Under the pieces are notes generated by a model, which made no database searches, was not told where the DNA came from, and was given only the letters and a program-made list of their open reading frames with translations. Source: Mesotaenium endlicherianum (taxonomy: Eukaryota; Streptophyta; Zygnematophyceae; Zygnematales; Mesotaeniaceae). From it: a DNA stretch of 64,000 nt. Shown in pieces: positions 22,560-33,016 of the stretch. Location of the stretch: positions 43,677 to 107,676 of the forward strand of contig WELA01006669.1 in NCBI GenBank assembly GCA_009602735.1, given 5' to 3'. How positions within the stretch are numbered: position 1 is the stretch's first letter; every line of letters begins with the position of its first letter. The translations under genes were made by a program, and so were the position numbers.

Positions 22560-24026
22560 TGTCTTTTAAAAACTGGTCATTTCTCTCAACCTTTGGGAGA
22601 TGCTTGTCTGGACACTGCTCTCTAAAGTGACCTGCCTGCTGGCAATGGAAGCAAATCGATTTTGCTGAGGCGGGTCTCGGCTTAGTCCTACCACCACCTC
22701 TTCCATAGCCGCCTCGAGAGAAACCACCTCTCCCTCTACACTGCATCGCATTGTACTCATACCCATATTCATCACCTTGATCATCCTCAGCTTGGTCTCC
22801 TTCAATTGCCTTGTACGAACCGTGGGGCTTTTTCACGACCTTAGACACCAAAGCATTACTCTGGCGCTTGTGAATGAACTGCTGCTGATCCCAGGCATCA
22901 GCATCCTGGATAAATTTAGCCAGTTTTTCATACTTCTTTTCAGCGAAATGACTAGAGACTTCGGATTTCAAGCCACACCTAAAGTATGCTATCCTATACC
23001 GCTCTGGCAAGTCTAGCTGCTTCATCATTTTCTCTTAAAACTTTTGAGCAAACTCAGCAACTGAAGTGGTCTGCTTCATTGTCAAGGAGATCATCGCATA
23101 GATAGTTTTCTCCTGCTGATTGATCACATCAAACTTCTCATGCAATTTCTCGACAAACTCTACCCAAGTAGGGTCACCGAGTTGTTGAGCCTTACGCCCT
23201 CCTTTCCAATACAGTCACCAGTCTGCTGCACTGCCTTTCAGTAGAGCACCAGTGTGCCTGACCTTCTCGTGATCTTACAGTTCTGGGTAATTTTCTAGCC
23301 ACTGCTCAACATCAGCGAGAAACTTGATCAGGTAATACTTTTTGTTACCCTCAGGATCATAATCCTAGGGAGGTTCTGGCTTGGGCTTACTAAGCCCTCT
23401 GCCACAGCCACCCGTGGCTTGAGAACCCAGTTGGTCTCGGTCTTGCAGTAGAGACATTATGAGTCTTTTGTCCTCCTGTTGGGACTGATACATGCTCGCC
23501 ATTTGCGGTTGCATTTGCACGAACAATGCTTCCAGATCCACATTCTAAGGTGGGAGTCTAGCAAATGCAGCAGTAGCAGCGGCATCAACTCGCTGAGTGG
23601 TGTCCTCAACAGTCCCTCTCGCTCCTGCAGCAGCAATTCCTGCCGCATTCATCCGGTTACGCGAATTTGACCTAGGGGCACATTGAGTTGTAAAGCAGGA
23701 GGTGGGTTCAGAACATTCGCCCTTGATGCCATAAGTTCTTCGATAGTGCGCTCGTCCGCTGGCTGTCCTTTCCTCCTATCTGTATCTTCAACAGCCTTTG
23801 CTAATTGTTCAACTCCTAATCTGGATCTCTCCTCCTCAGCCTGCTGTGCTGCGACTGCAGCAATAGCAACTGCCTCATCTGCAGCCTCTCTAGCTGCAGT
23901 ATTTGCCACTGCTTCAAAATAGGTGCGGGTTCCCGTTACATGGCTTTCAGCCTGATTTTGGACATTCTCGTTATCCTGGTTCTCCACATCTCGGGAGTTG
24001 CTAGTTTGAGACCTTGTCCTTACCAT
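22560..24026 (-). other. gag region of element C
   Basis: The region begins MVRTRSQTSNSRDVENQDNE, a common start of plant gypsy Gag proteins, followed by an Ala/Glu-rich stretch, a capsid-like middle and, near 22600-22680, an RGG-rich segment and the CCHC zinc knuckle CFHCQQAGHFREQC that binds RNA. It is broken as a coding frame. Confidence 0.8.
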
Positions 24027-24069
24027 ACAAAGAAAACTGTAATAATTCCTTCGATACCACCAAAAATAA

Positions 24070-24778
24070 TTGACTTACCAAATAGGCGATTAACAATTTA
24101 TGAAGATCTTTATATCAGCAAGTAATCTTTATTGTATTTTGTGTTAACTGCTTAGACAGCCAAAGACAACGTACTAGCAATTGACAATACTCGGATGTCA
24201 AATGGGAGCGAACTAGCATCAATAATGCAATCAGTAAACTCACACATAAGCAAGGCTAGGAGACAGTGCATATCAATGGCCTCTCTCCTTGGAATCAAAT
24301 CTCTCTCAGTAAGCTGTACAAGAGAGTTGGCCTCGTTTCCGAATGCCGAACTTGAGAGCAATCCTAGCATATGTACATGGAATGAGTTTACTGTTCAACG
24401 GCCAGTGCGATGGCACCGCCTACCCGAGAGTTAACCACGTTGGTAGGACCTCGGTTAACCAAATTCACCGCCATCTCCCATCATCCCGAATTGCCATCCA
24501 TCCGAAGGATGTCATCTGGCCATTCATCTAGCACACCACTCTTAGGTGCGTATGTAGGCCGTTCGCTGCTACCGAGTACGGAAGTCAGCTGGCTGTCATA
24601 GACTGTGTCAGCAAGCTGACCTAAGTTGACTTCAGCCTGCTGCTCTCGGCTTTGTCATTAAACTGATTATTTAATAAAGTCCAGCAGACTCAATATTAAC
24701 TGAAGTTCAGCAGGCTGAACTTATTTAAGTATTATAATTAATTGAATAATATATCAACCAATATACTGATTTGTTACA
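24070..24778 (-). repeat. 5' LTR and primer-binding site of element C
   Basis: It matches 16172-16889 along its length. On its internal side, at about 24050-24061, the minus strand reads TGGTATCGAAGG, the primer-binding site. Confidence 0.88.
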
Positions 24779-24899
24779 GAAAATATATTATGGAGCAATT
24801 TCTCGTATTGGGAAAGTCACCCATCCCAGTCCTGCTCCCAACAGTCGCTTATCGTCTTTCGACGGGAATATTTTTTCTCTCTCTTCCGACGCTATCTCG

Positions 24900-27800
24900 G
24901 CTTCCATATAGAGGGCAAAAATGGTGCCGAGGCTGCTGCTGTTGCTGCTCCTGCCGCCACTGCTACTACTGCCGCTGCTGCTATCGCCGCTGCTGCTGTT
25001 CTTTCCGCACCTGTCGTCAACGTCGGCAATGCTAGAGGACTGCCCAACGAACCAATATTGCCGCGCACTTTCCAGCAGACAATTTCACAACGCTTCACGG
25101 CCTTGACAACTGACAGTCAAACCATGAGAATGGCTCTACGCACCTTGTCCGATGTCATTGGGTGTACAGAAGACCGTGTTAATCTTGCTGAGGCCACTCA
25201 TACTGAGTCGGCCGACCTTGTCACTCGCTTCGTTGCTGCCATGGACACTCACCCTTTGATTGGTCCTTTCTTACAGGCTGCCCAAGGGATGCCGGGCCCA
25301 TCAGAGACCGCCGGCGACAATGCCAACCCGCCAATCCCGCCCGCCATCCTTGGGCAGGCCGCGGCACCAACGCCTTCGTACAAGCCTTCACCACCTGAAA
25401 AGTTTCAGGGCGGTCCAGGTTCTGACGTACTTCGAAACGAATATGTTTGTATGCAAGTATTGAGCTTTGCTGAGTTTTTGGAACTCAATTGCATCCATGA
25501 TACCATGTTCTTGCACTTTCAACCGCATGATTCGCACACTTATCTCGCTTACGAAAATTGCACCATTGTTGTGCACCAATGTATATTGCTGCATTTACAT
25601 ATCGACGCGCGCATTCTCACCCGATAACTCAGTTTCCCGCGCGGCTGGCAATGCAAAATGGAATTTTGGTAAAGGGCCTCCATATTTTCCACATTCCTCT
25701 CAAGGCGAGGACATAGCTAGTGATTCATAATGCTTCTTTGGGGTTAAGTATGACATTTGAAACAAAAGTTTCAGGCAAATCATGCTTTACAGTCATTGAT
25801 TCAGGCGCATGAGCGAGCTTCATTAGTGCACGATTTGCACAAGGGATGAAGGTGCTTCAAATACTCAAGGACGAGACCCTTCGCCTCGGCGATGGCTCGT
25901 TAGCTTGTATTTTTGGAACAATTAAGTTACCGCTCAGCGTGCAGTCTTTTCATGGGCGTATACGATTCTACGTAACTGAATTGCCACATGGAATCGACGC
26001 AGTTTTGGATAACGATTGGCTTACGCAAACAAGCGCATTGCTTGACTTCGGTCAGAAGACATACATTGTACGCAAAAGGACCAGGAAGATCACTCTTCAG
26101 TCCCTTAAGCCGGATATGGCCTTGGAAAGTCCTTCGAAGACTCTTCTATTGTCTATGAAGCAAGCTTGACGTTTGGCAAAGCAAAGTCAAATTGTTTTCT
26201 TTGGATCACTAAGATCCGAATCCCAAGCAACTTCCACTACGCTCTTTACGGAAGAGTCGATGTTAGACATTACTGGACATGAGGACACACTCACAGCTGA
26301 ACTTTCTGCTCTTTTGCACAAGTACAAGTCAGTGTTTCCAAGTGAATCACCAGCCGGGCTTTCGCCTGATAGGGGTATTGGACATACCATCCCTCTCATT
26401 CCCGATTCTCAACCGACTTGGCGACCAATTTATCGCCTAAGCCCGTTGGAGATGAATGAAATGAAGGACCAAATTACCGACTTGCTTGAGAAAGAATGGA
26501 TTGAGCCGAGCTCTTCTCCATTCGGGGCGCCCATCCTATTTGTTCAAAAGAAAGATGGGACGTTTAGAATGCGCATTGAGTATCGTGCGTTGAAGAATAT
26601 AACGATCAAGAACCGCTATTCGTTGCCTCGCATTGATGATTTGTTTGATTTGCTGCAGGGGGCATGCGTGTTCTCCTCGCTTGATTTAGCCCAAGGCTAT
26701 CATCAGATTCGAATCACACCAGAGAATGTCTCCAAAACAGCGTTTCGTACGCCTATTGGGCACTTCAAACACAAAGTCCTAAGTTTTGGACTTACCAATG
26801 CACCAGCAACATTCCAAAGTACGATGAACGATTTGTTTAGACCTTACTTGGGGAAATTCGTCCAGGTTTACCTCGACGATATCCACATCTATTCAAAGAC
26901 CAAGGACGAGCATTACAAGCACCTCAAGTTGGTGTTGCAAATCCTTCGTGAGCAACAGCTGTATGCTGAGCTAAAGAATTATTCTTTCCTAAAGGATGAA
27001 CTTTTGTACCTCGGACATATAGTGGGTTCGAAAGGGGTGCGCCCTGACCCAACCAAGATAGAGTGCGTCGCTAACTGGCCTGTCTCGAAAGATGTACATA
27101 CTGTACGTTCATTCCTTGGGTTTGCTAATTACTTTCGTAAGTTTATGCAAGGTTATTCAGTGATGGCCGTGCCATTTACTGCTCTGACAAGGAAAGATAT
27201 TACGTTCATTAAGGATGATTATACGCAACATGCGTTTGAGCGCGTTCAGTACGTACTCACTAATGCGCCACTTCTTTCATTAGCCGATCCCGACTTGCCT
27301 TACGAGGTAGTCGCCGATGCGTCTGGTGTTGGAATACGGGCAGGCAGGCAAGCCTATCAGTTTTGAGAGTCGAAAAATGACACTTGCCGAACAAAATTAC
27401 TCAACGACAGAGCAGGAGCACTGGGCAGTGATATACGCTTTGAAAACTTGGCGATGTTATTTGGAAGGTTGCAAGGGTTAGACAGTGGTTACGGACCACT
27501 GCCCAAATACCTTCTTTCAAATTCAGCTAACGCTATCGAGGAGACAGACGAGATGGTCTGAGTTCTTGCAATGATTTCGCTTTGAGTGGGCATATCGTCC
27601 AGGCCGCAACAATGTTGCTGATCCTCTAAGTCGAATTCCTCATCACCACTTGATGTTGGGGATTGTTGCTAGCTTGCGAGAACGAAATAATCAGGTTTCG
27701 AGGGCGGCCACCCTTGATTCTGCTGTACCCCCCAGACGTCTGACCGCAATTAACTTGGTGATGCAGGCACACCCAATTTGGATAGCATGCATAACTTGGA

Positions 27801-29350
27801 AGTACTTGACCTGCATCAACTATTTCACAAGGGCTATCTCAAAGATCCGTTTTTCCTAGATCTCCAGGGTACTGGCTTGAACGGTGTAGCCGTAACGATG
27901 GACAGTATGGATATAAGGAAAGAACACTCAAACTCTTCGTTTGAGAACGGTTTTTGGTGGCACAATGGGCGCATTGCTGTCCCAGAAGGCTGAGTAAGAC
28001 ATGTGCTACTACGCAAAGCGCATGACTCTCCTTACTCTGGTCACCATTGGAATACCAAAACCACACACGCTTTGCACCGAGGGTACATTTGGCCATCCCT
28101 CAAGGTTGATGTTGCCGAGTACATCGTCAACTGCACAACATGTCGGAGGAATAAGCGGAGCAATACGTTTTCAGCTGGGAAGTTGCAACCATTGGAACTT
28201 GCACGTGCTCCTTGGGAAAGCATAAGCCTGGACTTTGTCGTGGAATTGCCTACCACGAATAGAGGACACAATGGGGTGTTAACGATCGTGGATCGTTACA
28301 CTAAGATGGTGCACTTTGTGGCCACTAAACTATCGCTTGATGCCGTCGAGACCGCGCGTCTCTTCGTGCGGCATGTGTCCAAGTTGCATGGCATGCCAAA
28401 AGAAATCATAAATGATCGTGACAGTAGATTTACAAGCCACTTCTGGTAGGAAGTTTGCTCGCATTTTGGCACAAAATTTCAGATGTCCACTAGCTTCCAT
28501 CCTCAGACCGATGGTCAGACAGAACAACTGAACCGCGTTCTGCAACAATTCGTTAGGCATTATGTGAATCCTTGCCAAGAAAACTGGGACACCCTCCTAT
28601 CAGTTGCAGAGTTCGCAGTTGATAATGCATATCAGAAAAGTGTTAAGGAAACACTGTTTTTTCTTAACTATGGGAGACATCCGCACACTCCTCTCACGCG
28701 TACGGTACCCGGTGAGGCGAGGATGTCAACCATAAGAGTGCCAAGTGCACGCCTATTTGTCCATTTTGTTCAAGAGGTGCACAAAATCGCGAAGCTGGCT
28801 TAAGCCGCTGCTCGAGATCGACAGAAAACGTTTGCTGACACGCACAGGACAGAGTTAAGTTTTCAAGTTGGCAATAAAGTACTTTTGCAAACTAAAAACC
28901 TCCAACTTAAGCACCCAGGAAAGCGCAAGCTTCTGCCTCGCTGGGTAGGCCCTTTTATCGTTATCGCAAAGGTTGGACCGGTTGCATACCGACTGGATTT
29001 GCCTAAATCAATGGGGCGAACGCATCCTGTGTTCCATGTCAATTTACTAAAGCTGTTTAGGTCCGATGGCCGCTATCAGCCGCTAGCACCGGAATTGGAA
29101 CTCGCCGATGATGATAAGGCCTGGGATGTAGAGGAGGTCTTAGGACACCGCTACACTTGTCAAAAGCCGCCACGCGTGAAACTTTTGATTGAATGACTTG
29201 ATTACGATTCCAGTTGGAACTCGTACGAACCTCAGGACAATATCCTACTTAATTGGAAGGACCTGGTTCAACAGTATTGGTTACGATGGGTTTCTGCTGA
29301 AAAGCTCCGCGCCGAGGCAAGTGCCCTACCAAGCGCTCTTCGTAAGCCAT
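24900..29350 (+). other. gag-pol region of element D
   Basis: Gag-like sequence (about 24900-25440) has an Ala/Pro-rich end with PSYKPSPPEKFQGG, a motif common just before gypsy capsid. An unrelated-looking AT-rich stretch follows to about 25640. Protease (about 25750-26060) has VIDSGA; reverse transcriptase (about 26400-27100) has PFGAPILFVQKKDGTFRMRI and YLDDIHIYSK; RNase H (27130-27660) has VVADASG and YSTTEQEHWAV; integrase (about 27950-28900) has CTTCRRNKRSNTFSAGKLQP and SISLDFVVELPTTNRGHNGV; the end (about 28885-29350) has HPVFHVNLLK and a chromodomain-like tail. The order is that of a chromovirus. Broken in several places. Confidence 0.85.
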
Positions 29351-29754
29351 GGAACAAACGCAAAAGAGACGCGGCCAAATGATCGCTCTTTTTTGTCACT
29401 GTGATGATGCAAAGTCCAATCGCTCACCAGTGTTTTTCGCTAGTCAAGGCTAGTATTGACACATTCAGACTTAAAAGACGTACGCATAACGAGGACGTTA
29501 AATTCTTTTAGGGGGGAGGAGTGTAACGATCTGAGCTTTTTAGGCGTATTTGGGACGTTTTCCCGATTACCTAAAATACGTGATATTATTTATCATACAT
29601 TATTTGATAAATGATTGCATCACATTGAATTATTTGCCACACGCGTGTGCCGATTAATTCCCGGTCGATTGGCGAAACGACAGAGATACTATTGCAAAAA
29701 GCGTCAAAACGTAATTCGACTACTTCGCAAAAGTACGACATAATTATTCATAAA

Positions 29755-30253
29755 TGTAGTGATTTGAGTTATTATATATTAATTTGCATATATTTTAATA
29801 TTTTCAAATATATTTGGAGTAGTATTGTGTGGAGTCAAGTGTGAATAGGTACTCTAGTAACTTGGTTCATGTCCTTTGAACCTTCCAAGTCATTTTCGAA
29901 GTTAGAGGAAAGACCTAGAAGATTTCCATGTGGCAAAAGTCAAATGTGCCATTTTTAGGTCAAAAGGACATGTGTACATTATTCTAGAAAGAAATGGCAA
30001 GTTTTGGGATGTGTTGGGTGCCAACACATCAATATACACTTTCCTAAAAATTACTTATGTAGCAAGTACATAAATAAGAGCTAGAACATAGAAAGACATT
30101 CCAGAATCACTCTTGTACTTGCCAAAATCCAGAAATATATTAACTTTCAAGAAGCCATCTCTCTTTTAAGAAGGTACCACTTGTGTTCAAAGATCCTTGT
30201 CTTGAATAAAGTATTCTATTTTACTAAGTACTTTATCTATCTGTTTCACGACA
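29755..30253 (+). mobile_element. Solo LTR of the F family
   Basis: It is 499 bp, flanked by the target duplication ATAAA (29750-29754 and 30254-30258). It reads as the reverse complement of the 503-bp LTRs of element F (40148-40650, 46325-46827), from TGTAGTGATTTGAG to CTGTTTCACGACA. A solo LTR forms when the two LTRs of a full element recombine. Confidence 0.92.
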
Positions 30254-30430
30254 ATAAAGTTACTTTGATTAATTATGAGATGATAACTTAATCAATCATC
30301 GTTTGATTAGATTATTTTGATTGTCATTATTTTGGATAATGCACAGTCACAGATTCCGGATTTACAACCAGTCGTGAATACGAACAAACAGCCGTAAAAG
30401 AAACGACACATAATATGCAAAGCGACTTTG

Positions 30431-30495
30431 CATCTGAGCGGATTCGAACCTGCGACCTGACGTTTAAAACGTTCACACCTAACCGATTGGCGAAG
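30431..30495 (-). other. tRNA-like sequence in the 3' LTR of element D
   Basis: On the minus strand: CCAATCGGTTAGGTGTG (A-box-like), CGTTTTAAACG (perfect small stem with TTTAAA centre), AGGTCGCAGGTTCGAATCC (B-box). This copy looks closer to a real tRNA than the one at 15594-15662, although the terminal stems are still poor. Divergence between the two is in line with the rest of the LTR. Confidence 0.5.
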
Positions 30496-30944
30496 TGATT
30501 TTTGTAACTACCGGTGCATGACAAAAAGGATGTATACGCAACTCCGCGAACAGTCGCGACTTTTCAAAAGTTCGCAAGAACGCGAAAACGCTCGTTTGGC
30601 GCGAATCGGTTTTTCGGAAACCGTCGAAAAGTCTCCAAACGACCAAACGGCGCGTTTCGAGCATTCAGCCAAAATGGGTTGTACCCCTTCGCCTGTTTTT
30701 GTTGACATGAACCAGTGCCCTAGGTGGTGACTGGAAGCACTCCAGTGCCTCACGTTGTGCAGGTATAAATACCGGCAGAGTCATCGTGAGTGCAACTCTC
30801 ACAAGCACATATTCTACGTTAGTTTTCATTTTCGCTTTCTCAAGGGTTTGTCAATTTGCACAAGTACATAGATTTTCTTTCCACTTCATTTGAATATTCC
30901 TTGAATACCAAGAAAAGATCCTCTCGAAAAGCATAAACGTTCCA

Positions 30945-31345
30945 ACAGCAGAAATCAAAACAGTAGCGACAGCTAGCAGAAAACTTTGTAGAAGCAGTGG
31001 CAAACAGAGAAAGAACATGCGAGCACCAGAGGCTAGCAAGAGGGCTAAATAGAATGGCTCAGAAGCAAATGAGCACATAAAGAGTTTTAAAAAACAAAAG
31101 CAAATGAGGCGAAAGGAACAAAGGATCACACGCAATTTATTTATTTAAGAAGAGGAGTTACACCAGCAATCAGAACGATAGCGACAGCTGGCAGAATACA
31201 TTTCAAAAGCAATGGCAAGCATAGAAAGAAAATGCGAGTACGAAGAGCAAGCAGCACAGGCAAACTGAAGAGCTCTAATGGCAAACAAGTGAAGCACAGA
31301 AAGATAACAGGCTAATAGCAGACAATTACAAGTTTTTGAAATGAA
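30945..31345 (+). repeat. Diverged tandem repeat, two units of about 200 bp
   Basis: Unit 1 (about 30945-31135) and unit 2 (about 31155-31345) share ATAGCGACAGCTRGCAGAAWAC-like, GCAATGGCAAGCATAGAAAG-like and CAAATGAG/CAAGTGAAG segments. The units are strongly diverged. Confidence 0.55.
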
Positions 31346-31379
31346 GGGAAGGATTACCTTTGAGAAAGATGAGGTGGCT

Positions 31380-32024
31380 CTACACGATAGTCCCCTCAAC
31401 ATTGCTCGAGCTGCAACTTTGGCATCAACAGGTGACATACAATGCCCTCCGGTGATGGAATGCTTCTTGCCCACAGCCTCATTTAATGCTCCAAAAATTT
31501 AAGTAGAAAATTGCCTAGGCAATGCTGTGCAGTCAAAGACCACTGAATCTTTGCTTCTCCTCTCTCGTCTTACCCATCTCCCAGTAAGGTCTTGGTGCGC
31601 CGATTTTAGAAGAGAGGTCAACAATGACCTTGTAAGCAGACAACATGTTATTCCACTTATAAATACATTGATGGGGAGTTCTCACAAATCCATGAAGGCC
31701 CAAATTGGACACTCCTAACCACTTGTCAGCCGCCGTCTGGTGCACCAATTTCCCCTTTGTGCTATAGCCCCCTACCCCACCAACCTTCACAGCCTTACCT
31801 TTGGCTGAGGCTTTCAGGTCGGAAGCACTCTTCTTGCCCTCACCCCTCTCACTAAGTTTCAAACCAGCCACTGCACACGCCTCTACAGAACAGAGCATAG
31901 CTTCCTTTGACCAGAGCTCTTCCTTGGTTGGGGGCGACGGTGTTGGTGGCGTATGTGGGTCGGTTGGGACAATACCAAATGGAGCGACTGCAAAAGCTTC
32001 GACATCAGGATTAGTGAGAGACAC
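31380..32024 (-). CDS. Myb/SANT-like (trihelix-type) DNA-binding protein, partial
   Basis: The main exon (31533-32024, minus strand) has a Ser/Thr/Pro-rich start (PTDPHTPPTPSPPTKEE), a basic linker, then KWLGVSNLGLHGFVRTPHQC followed by YKWNNMLSAYKVIVD. The spacing of Trp and aromatic residues and the QCxxKWNNM block are typical of Myb/SANT-like or trihelix domains, used by transcription factors and by accessory proteins of PIF/Harbinger and similar DNA transposons. A second exon candidate (about 31385-31474; GKKHSITGGHCMSPVDAKVA) follows, with an AG acceptor before it and GTAATCC after it. The upstream start and the end are uncertain. No transposase lies nearby, so the host-gene and transposon origins cannot be separated. 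Confidence 0.4.
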
Positions 32025-32361
32025 AAAGAATACTACAAGGCCCTGTGCATGGGCACCTGTTGCTAAAGTTGAGATGTTACAGACATCGACATTTGCACTA
32101 TAGGCGGTTACGCGTTTGCCTGCCCTGCAATCAAAATTGCACGCGTAAACGAAGAGTCAGAAGCCATGAGTGTAATATATGGTATAGAGTACCAGTTTTC
32201 TATTCTAAGTGAGCAAGATAATGGATGTAAAGAAAGCTCTCGATGCCTATATTGAGCCTTCTGAACTTCAAGGTTTTCTCCGATGCAGCTTCCGTGGACT
32301 GGCACTAGGCGCAATGTGCAAGGCGCGAACATTGTCGTGCCTAACAGTGTCGATCCCTCGG

Positions 32362-32461
32362 CACGTGCGTAGCCTTTCAGCACGTGTGCCTTCAACCTGG
32401 TTGCTGTGTCGGTGGCCCTCCTCACGTGTGGGCAAACATGGTTGATCGACCTTCGCACGTG
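32362..32461. promoter_or_regulatory. Cluster of four CACGTG (G-box) sites
   Basis: CACGTG occurs at 32362-32367, 32381-32386, 32423-32428 and 32456-32461. In plants this hexamer is bound by bZIP and bHLH factors. The cluster is about 340 bases upstream of the minus-strand Myb/SANT-like exon, a plausible promoter position. It may equally be a degenerate short repeat (the sites are followed by TGTG or CGTAG). No protein-coding signal is seen in 32030-32620. Confidence 0.35.
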
Positions 32462-32623
32462 TGTCGGTGACAAGCCTTATCAGGGTTAATCCATCCCTGG
32501 GCTCTTGAACTTGCACCATGCAACCGTGACCAACACTCAGAGCAACGTTCTCCTTCACCCAGCTCTCGCCATCTGCTTATCCTAAGACTTAGAAGAAAAT
32601 TTTATTAAAATACTTGCCTTGCC

Positions 32624-33016
32624 TTAATTCCTCTTACACCCCTCCCTTTCAGCTGAGGCGTCCCTGCCTTTTCTGCTGAAAGCTATTATTTTTCCAGCCC
32701 TGCGGCTAGGGGGTTTAGGAAGGCAGTCAGGACATTCCCATTGTCCTGCTATAATCTCTTCCTCGCCAATGCAAAAAGTGTGCCAACGGGCACCATACTT
32801 ATCGCAAGTTACCATTGCTTCCTGATCATCCAGCACTTTGCAGCTGACACAAGGCGTGGCTGGCACGAATTCCTCGGGCACAACCGCAACCGAAGAATCA
32901 ATATTCGGCAAATGGCATAGCGAGCAATTTTGCACGTAGTCTCTCATGGTTTTACCATCAGAACCTTCCAGTTCTAACACACCATTGTCAAACGCATGTT
33001 TCACGCGTAAGATCAC
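32624..33016 (-). other. Integrase C-terminal part and PHD-finger-like module of element G
   Basis: It starts with a small beta-barrel-like segment (LRVKHAFDNGVLELEGSDGK), then a linker with CSLCHLPNIDSS, then Cys-rich sequence with CVSCKVLDDQEAMVTCD, GARWHTFCIGEEEIIAGQWE and CPDCLPKPP. The CxxC, WHxxC, W and CPxC arrangement is that of a PHD finger, a domain that reads histone H3 tails. In an integrase tail it could play the part a chromodomain plays in chromoviruses: choosing insertion sites by chromatin mark. That role is inferred. Confidence 0.7.

Larger units (their letters stand above)
16172..24778 (-). mobile_element. Ty3/gypsy chromovirus element C, inserted in element D
   Basis: The element is 8.6 kb and flanked by the 5-bp target duplication GAAAA (16167-16171 and 24779-24783). 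LTRs lie at 16172-16889 and about 24070-24778. On the minus strand the order is gag, protease, reverse transcriptase, RNase H, integrase, chromodomain, then two or three accessory frames before the 3' LTR. It is broken in several to many places, but all parts are recognisable. The LTRs have diverged visibly, so it is moderately old, yet younger than D, which it interrupts. Confidence 0.92.
15187..30944 (+). mobile_element. Ty3/gypsy element D, with element C and a solo LTR inserted in it
   Basis: Paired LTRs begin TGTAACGATCTGAGC at 15187 and 29522. A primer-binding site follows the 5' LTR at 16113. The body then breaks at 16171 for the 8.6 kb element C and resumes at 24784. The coding order is gag (about 24900-25440), protease (about 25750-26060), reverse transcriptase, RNase H, integrase and a chromodomain-like end. 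By eye, the first 215 bases of the two LTRs are about 91% alike, so D is old, and it is broken in several to many places. No matching target duplication is visible: ATAAA precedes 15187 but ACAGC follows 30944, suggesting later rearrangement. Confidence 0.9.
29522..30944 (+). repeat. 3' LTR of element D, split by a solo LTR
   Basis: It starts TGTAACGATCTGAGC and ends AAACGTTCCA. Without the inserted solo LTR it is about 919 bp, like the 5' LTR. The purine-rich tract TTTTAGGGGGGAGGAG lies just before it (29506-29521). It has the same GGTATAAATACCGGCAG box. Confidence 0.9.

Noticed and set aside
23457-24026. Plus-strand open frames over the gag of element C (Ser/Ala-rich)
   Set aside because: They are complements of the Ala/Glu-rich gag frame and have no domain of their own.
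24892-25106. Leu/Pro-rich and Ala-rich frames near the start of element D gag
   Set aside because: They result from GCTGCT/CTGCCG repeats; the Ala-rich strand is part of gag low-complexity sequence only.
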